From Bacillota bacterium (GTDB taxonomy: Bacteria > Bacillota > UBA4882 > UBA8346), in NCBI GenBank assembly GCA_023429995.1, contig JAEZCE010000047.1, positions 1 through 64,000 on the forward strand: a stretch of 64,000 nt of DNA. Reading direction: 5' to 3'. Both the position numbers and the translations under genes were made by a program. Positions 60,541-64,000 of this stretch are shown piece by piece. Positions within the stretch are counted from its first letter, which is position 1, and each line of letters begins with the position of its first letter. The notes under the pieces were generated by a model. That model saw only the letters and a program-made list of their open reading frames with translations, ran no database searches and was not told where the DNA came from.

Positions 60541-62031
60541 TTAATCCTTTGATAAAGTCCGACGAACAGCTTCCGTCCAACCTTGATAAAGTTTTGCTCT
60601 TCTAATCTCATCCATTTGGCTGTGAAATACAGTATCCTGAATCCGCAGACTTTGGATTTCCGCCAGATCTCGCCACATCCCCACTGCCAGGCCTGCCATA
60701 TAGGCCGTTCCTAAAGCCGATAGTTCCTCGATGCGGTTGCGCACAACATCAACTCCCAGCACATCCGCTTGAAACTGCATCAAAAAGTCATCTTTAGACG
60801 GCCCGCCGTCAACCCGCAATTCACCAAGGGAAGCTGAAGATTCCTGGATCATTAAATCGATGATGTCCTTGATCTGATAAGCAATCGATTCTTCAGCCGC
60901 CCTAACCAGGTGGGCTTTCCCCGTTCCACGGGTCATCCCTTGAATGTTCGCTCTGGCCTCACTATCCCAATAAGGCGCGCCGAGACCCACAAAAGCCGGA
61001 ACCAGATAGACTCCCCCGGTATCCTCGATCGAGGCTGCGATAGGGCCGGCTTCTTTAGAACTCCCAAGTAATTTCAAATCATCCACCAGCCACTTAATGG
61101 TGGCGCCGGTGCAATTAATATTTCCTTCGAATACGTAGTCCACTTTGCGGTTCATTCCCCAGGCTATCGAAGTTACAATCCCGCTTTCCGACTTCAGGGA
61201 CGTATCACCGATATTCATCATGATTGACGAACCCGTTCCATAAGTGGCTTTGGCCATTCCCTTTCCAAAACAATTCTGACCAAACAGCGCGGCATGGGAA
61301 TCACCCATGACCCCTGAAATCGGTATCTCTCCGGATAGAATCCCGTTACAGGATGTATACCCAAACACCTCATCGGAAAACTTAACTTCAGGCATCATAC
61401 TCCGCGGTATAGCGAAGACGTCTAATAACTCCCGGTCCCATTCCAAATCATGAATGTTGAATAACAGGGTTCTGCTGGCATTGGAAAAATCCGTGACATG
61501 AATTTTGCCGCCGCTGAGATTCCATATCAGCCAGCTATCGATGGTTCCAAAAAGGAGTGAACCGCTTTCCGCTCTTTCCCTGATCCCGGCGACATTATCC
61601 AATATCCACTTCATTTTCGGCGCCGAAAAATAAGGGGAAAGAATCAGTCCGGTCTTTTCTTTGATGGTTCCGGCATACCCTCCGGCGGCTATATCGTTAC
61701 AAATCGCTCCCGCCCTTTGGCACTGCCATACGATTGCAGGATAAACCGGCATACCGGTATTTTTATCCCAGATAAGCGCGGTTTCCCGTTGATTGGTAAT
61801 CGAGAGCGCCCGAAGCTGATCTTTGTTAATGCGGCTGTTTTCCAAAACTTCTTGGATAGCTTGTAAGGTCTTTTGATAAATTTCGGCGGCATCATGCTGA
61901 ACCCAACCGGGATGGGGATAAAATTGCCGGTGTTCCACTGTCGAACGGCAAACCAGGTTGGCCGATTCATCAAAGATAATGGCTTTGGTGCCTGAAGTCG
62001 ATTGGTCGATTGCCAAAACGAAGGAAGCCAT
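60541..62031 (-). CDS. FGGY carbohydrate kinase, glycerol kinase-like
   Basis: The 496-residue kinase has both FGGY halves. N-terminal LAIDQSTSGTKAIIFDE binds phosphate, and DTGGVYLVPAFVGLGAPYW with ELRVDGGPSKDDFLMQFQADVL and SALGTAYMAGLAVG belong to the C-terminal half. Against glycerol kinase, the glycerol-contacting Arg82, Glu83, Trp102, Tyr134 and Asp244 are kept, but the usual Gln after that Asp is Ser245 (GDSHAALFGQ). The operon (isomerase, split transketolase) points to a ketose rather than glycerol as substrate. It lies 6 bp after the transketolase gene. Confidence 0.88.
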   Translation of the reverse strand: MASFVLAIDQSTSGTKAIIFDESANLVCRSTVEHRQFYPHPGWVQHDAAEIYQKTLQAIQEVLENSRINKDQLRALSITNQRETALIWDKNTGMPVYPAIVWQCQRAGAICNDIAAGGYAGTIKEKTGLILSPYFSAPKMKWILDNVAGIRERAESGSLLFGTIDSWLIWNLSGGKIHVTDFSNASRTLLFNIHDLEWDRELLDVFAIPRSMMPEVKFSDEVFGYTSCNGILSGEIPISGVMGDSHAALFGQNCFGKGMAKATYGTGSSIMMNIGDTSLKSESGIVTSIAWGMNRKVDYVFEGNINCTGATIKWLVDDLKLLGSSKEAGPIAASIEDTGGVYLVPAFVGLGAPYWDSEARANIQGMTRGTGKAHLVRAAEESIAYQIKDIIDLMIQESSASLGELRVDGGPSKDDFLMQFQADVLGVDVVRNRIEELSALGTAYMAGLAVGMWRDLAEIQSLRIQDTVFHSQMDEIRRAKLYQGWTEAVRRTLSKD

Positions 62032-62037
62032 TCTTCA

Positions 62038-62976
62038 TTACACCTCCACCATTTTTTGGGCAATGGCCGCAACATTTTCGGCAGTCAATCCATAATGGTT
62101 AAATACTTCGGCAGACGTTCCGGTTACAGTGGGTTCATCCGGAATACCCAATATTTTCATCGGTACGGGTCTGTTTTGGGCTACCACCTCGGCGACAGCC
62201 GCGCCCAATCCGCCATGGATATTATGTTCTTCAATGGTAATAATCCGGCCGGTTTCAGCGGCCGCTTTCAAAACAGCTTCTTCATCCAGAGGTTTCAGGG
62301 TATGCATATCGACCACCCGGGCCTTGATTCCTTTTTCCTGCAAAAACATTCCGGCGTCCAAAGCGATCCGCACGGTTTCTCCCGTACCGATAATCGTTAT
62401 ATCGCCGCCATCCAACAACCGGTTGGCGCGGCCCAATTGAAACGGAACGTTATCTTCGGTATATACGTCGGGAACTGCGTTCCGACCCATTCTCACATAA
62501 ACAGGCCCATCATATTCGACTAATGTTTCAACCAGTTTCCGGGTCTGATAAGTATCGCAGGGCAAGACAACTGTTATTCCCGGAATCGCGCGCATCACCG
62601 CAACATCCTGCAGTGAATGATGGGACGTCCCCAGGGCGCCGTAACTTACGCCACCACTCACTCCTATTAATTTAACATTGGTATGGGTATAAGCAGCATC
62701 AACTTTCACCTGTTCAAGACTACGGGCTGATAGGAAACAGGCGGGTCCGCAAACAAAGGGTTTTTTATGACACGTTGCAAGCCCGGCGCCGATTCCGACC
62801 GAATTCTGTTCGGCAATTCCTATTTCCACGAACTGTCGCGGCAGTTCTTCGGCAAATTTATCAAGAGTCACGGAACCTCGGGCGTCCGTCGTCAACACGA
62901 TGATGTTTTTATCTTTCTTCGCCAGCTCCAAAAGAGTATCCGTGAAAATTTTCCGGCACGGCATCGTATTGGTCAT
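62038..62976 (-). CDS. Transketolase, C-terminal subunit (split gene)
   Basis: This gene encodes the pyrimidine-binding and C-terminal domains of transketolase (312 residues). EIGIAEQNSVGIGAGLA holds the Glu that activates ThDP (about residue 56). GTSHHSLQDVAVMRAIPGITVVLP and the C-terminal transketolase domain with MHTLKPLDEEAVLKAA and EEHNIHGGLGAAVAEV follow. I chose the ATG at 62976, which overlaps the N-terminal subunit's stop as ATGA and follows agaggtggcaaactc. The two subunits should form one enzyme. Confidence 0.93.
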   Translation of the reverse strand: MTNTMPCRKIFTDTLLELAKKDKNIIVLTTDARGSVTLDKFAEELPRQFVEIGIAEQNSVGIGAGLATCHKKPFVCGPACFLSARSLEQVKVDAAYTHTNVKLIGVSGGVSYGALGTSHHSLQDVAVMRAIPGITVVLPCDTYQTRKLVETLVEYDGPVYVRMGRNAVPDVYTEDNVPFQLGRANRLLDGGDITIIGTGETVRIALDAGMFLQEKGIKARVVDMHTLKPLDEEAVLKAAAETGRIITIEEHNIHGGLGAAVAEVVAQNRPVPMKILGIPDEPTVTGTSAEVFNHYGLTAENVAAIAQKMVEV

Positions 62977-63809
62977 GAGTTTGCCACCTCTTCCCATTGT
63001 TCCCTTAGTTCTTTCAAAGCTTGTTGCATTTGTTCATCACTGGGGACTCCATGGTGCCATTTGGGGACGTTCTCCATAAACGAAATTCCTTTACCTTTGG
63101 TGGTATTGGCGATTACCATGTGGGGTTTTCCCGAAACAACGGGAAGTTTTCGAAAAAGTTCAACCAGACTGGCAATATCATTCCCGGCGACTTCCCGCAC
63201 CTCCCAGCCGAAAGCTTTCCATTTATCGGCGAAAGGCTCAAGATGCATGACATTTTCCGTACTGCCGCTGATCTGCAAACGGTTACGGTCCACGATTGCG
63301 ATTAAATTATCCAATTGATAATGTCCGGCCGCCATCGCCGCTTCCCAGACCGATCCTTCCGCTTGTTCGCCGTCACCCATCAACACATAAACTTTATATG
63401 CCTTGCCATCCATTTTTCCGGCCAGCGCCATTCCAACTGCGGTCGATAATCCGTGTCCAAGGGCCCCGGAATTCATTTCAATTCCCGGGACCTTAACGGT
63501 TGGATGACCGATAAGGCGCGATTTGTACCGGCTGAAAGTTTTTAATTCTTCCTTCGGGAAAAAACCCAAATCGGCCAGGATGGCATAATATCCTTCCACA
63601 CTGTGCCCTTTACTTAATACGAAGCGATCCCGGTCATCCCATTTCGGATTTTTGGGGTCAACATTCATCATTTCATAGTATAAAGTTACCAAAATGTCTA
63701 GAGACGATAAAGCTCCGCCTGTATGGCCGGTTTTAGCGTCATAAATCATTTGAACGAGATCCATTCGACGTTCTACTGCCTTTTTCCGTAATTCCTGAAT
63801 GCTGTACAA
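62973..63809 (-). CDS. Transketolase, N-terminal subunit (split gene)
   Basis: The 278-residue protein is the ThDP pyrophosphate-binding domain. TGHTGGALSSLDILVTLYYEMM, DRFVLSKGHS, HPTVKVPGIEMNSGALGHGLSTAVGMALA and the ThDP motif GDGEQAEGSVWEA (about 145-157, ending in DNLIAIVDRN) are all present. The TTG start follows gagggggatttcat. Split transketolases of this type are frequent in sugar operons and can act on non-standard ketose phosphates. It is the first complete gene of the operon in the window. Confidence 0.93.
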   Translation of the reverse strand: MYSIQELRKKAVERRMDLVQMIYDAKTGHTGGALSSLDILVTLYYEMMNVDPKNPKWDDRDRFVLSKGHSVEGYYAILADLGFFPKEELKTFSRYKSRLIGHPTVKVPGIEMNSGALGHGLSTAVGMALAGKMDGKAYKVYVLMGDGEQAEGSVWEAAMAAGHYQLDNLIAIVDRNRLQISGSTENVMHLEPFADKWKAFGWEVREVAGNDIASLVELFRKLPVVSGKPHMVIANTTKGKGISFMENVPKWHHGVPSDEQMQQALKELREQWEEVANS

Positions 63810-63908
63810 ATGAAATCCCCCTCTCTGCTGAACGAATTAAATACGATGTTTCATACCCGTACAATCATGGTAACGAAAGCTGATTATTGATAATCCGTCA
63901 CTTTAAGT

Positions 63909-63998
63909 TTAAGAAAACGTTTCCGGTTCGTGTTTTAACAAAAACTGTACTTGTTGCATTTGCGGCATAGCGCTCTGGGCTCCTTTACCCGTTGTGGA
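63909..63998 (-). CDS. Possible C-terminal end of an upstream gene (cut by the window)
   Basis: The minus-strand frame from the window edge to the TAA at 63909-63911 is open for about 30 codons and ends in LLKHEPETFS. The other two frames have stops within this interval. The composition is protein-like, but no family can be named from so little. If real, it is the gene immediately upstream of the split transketolase, with about 100 bp between. Confidence 0.35.
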   Translation of the reverse strand, partial: STTGKGAQSAMPQMQQVQFLLKHEPETFS

Positions 63999-64000
63999 GA

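Overview
The window is one continuous chromosomal segment of roughly 43% GC by eye, from a motile, endospore-forming Firmicute. The sporulation pair spoIIGA-sigE, a SpoIIM-family protein, a Bacillus/Clostridium-style fla/che operon with fliY, cheC, cheD and sigD, and Gram-positive ribosome binding sites all point there. Secreted cellulose-active proteins suggest a plant-biomass degrader. I cannot fix the genus from the sequence. I saw no rRNA, tRNA, CRISPR array or intact transposase gene.

Layout. 0-6 kb: a DJ-1/PfpI protein, the sporulation sigma factor SigE with its processing protease SpoIIGA, FtsZ and DivIB/FtsQ, all on the minus strand. This part is full of short inverted-repeat elements, and no ftsA lies between divIB and ftsZ. 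6-40 kb: one very large minus-strand motility and chemotaxis operon running from flgB (39957) to a SwrB-like gene (6209). The order is flgB-flgC-fliE-fliF-fliG-fliH-fliI-fliJ-motE-fliK-flgD-(TIGR02530-like)-flgE-flbD-fliL-fliM-fliY-cheY-fliO-fliP-fliQ-fliR-flhB-flhA-flhF-flhG-pilZ-cheA-cheW-cheC-cheD-sigD-fapA-like-hypothetical-swrB-like. A sigma-D-type promoter can be read upstream of flgB, while sigD itself is near the end of the operon, which suggests positive feedback. motA, motB, cheB and flagellin are not in the window.

40-47 kb: a MoxR ATPase / DUF58 / DUF4350 / DUF4129 membrane cluster with RDD and SpoIIM-family proteins. 47-50.7 kb: a nitroreductase, a LysM/G5-like/M23 peptidase, a conserved protein of unknown function and a secreted phospholipase D-like protein. 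50.7-54 kb: DUF4956, a VTC-type polyphosphate polymerase domain protein and a secreted CotH kinase-like protein with a cellulose-binding CBM2. 54.5-57.7 kb: methionine aminopeptidase with a good sigma-A promoter, a MarC-type membrane protein and a secreted GH5 glycosidase.

57.9-64 kb: a sugar catabolic operon on the minus strand: transketolase split into two genes, an FGGY kinase of glycerol-kinase type, an L-fucose/L-arabinose isomerase-family protein, and a LacI regulator with its own promoter. The logic is aldose to ketose, to ketose phosphate, to transketolase cleavage. The substrate is unknown, and this is the best candidate in the window for an incompletely described pathway. Next in interest are a nested palindromic, possibly structured element between fliE and fliF, several MITE-like elements, and an enlarged FlgE with repeated modules.
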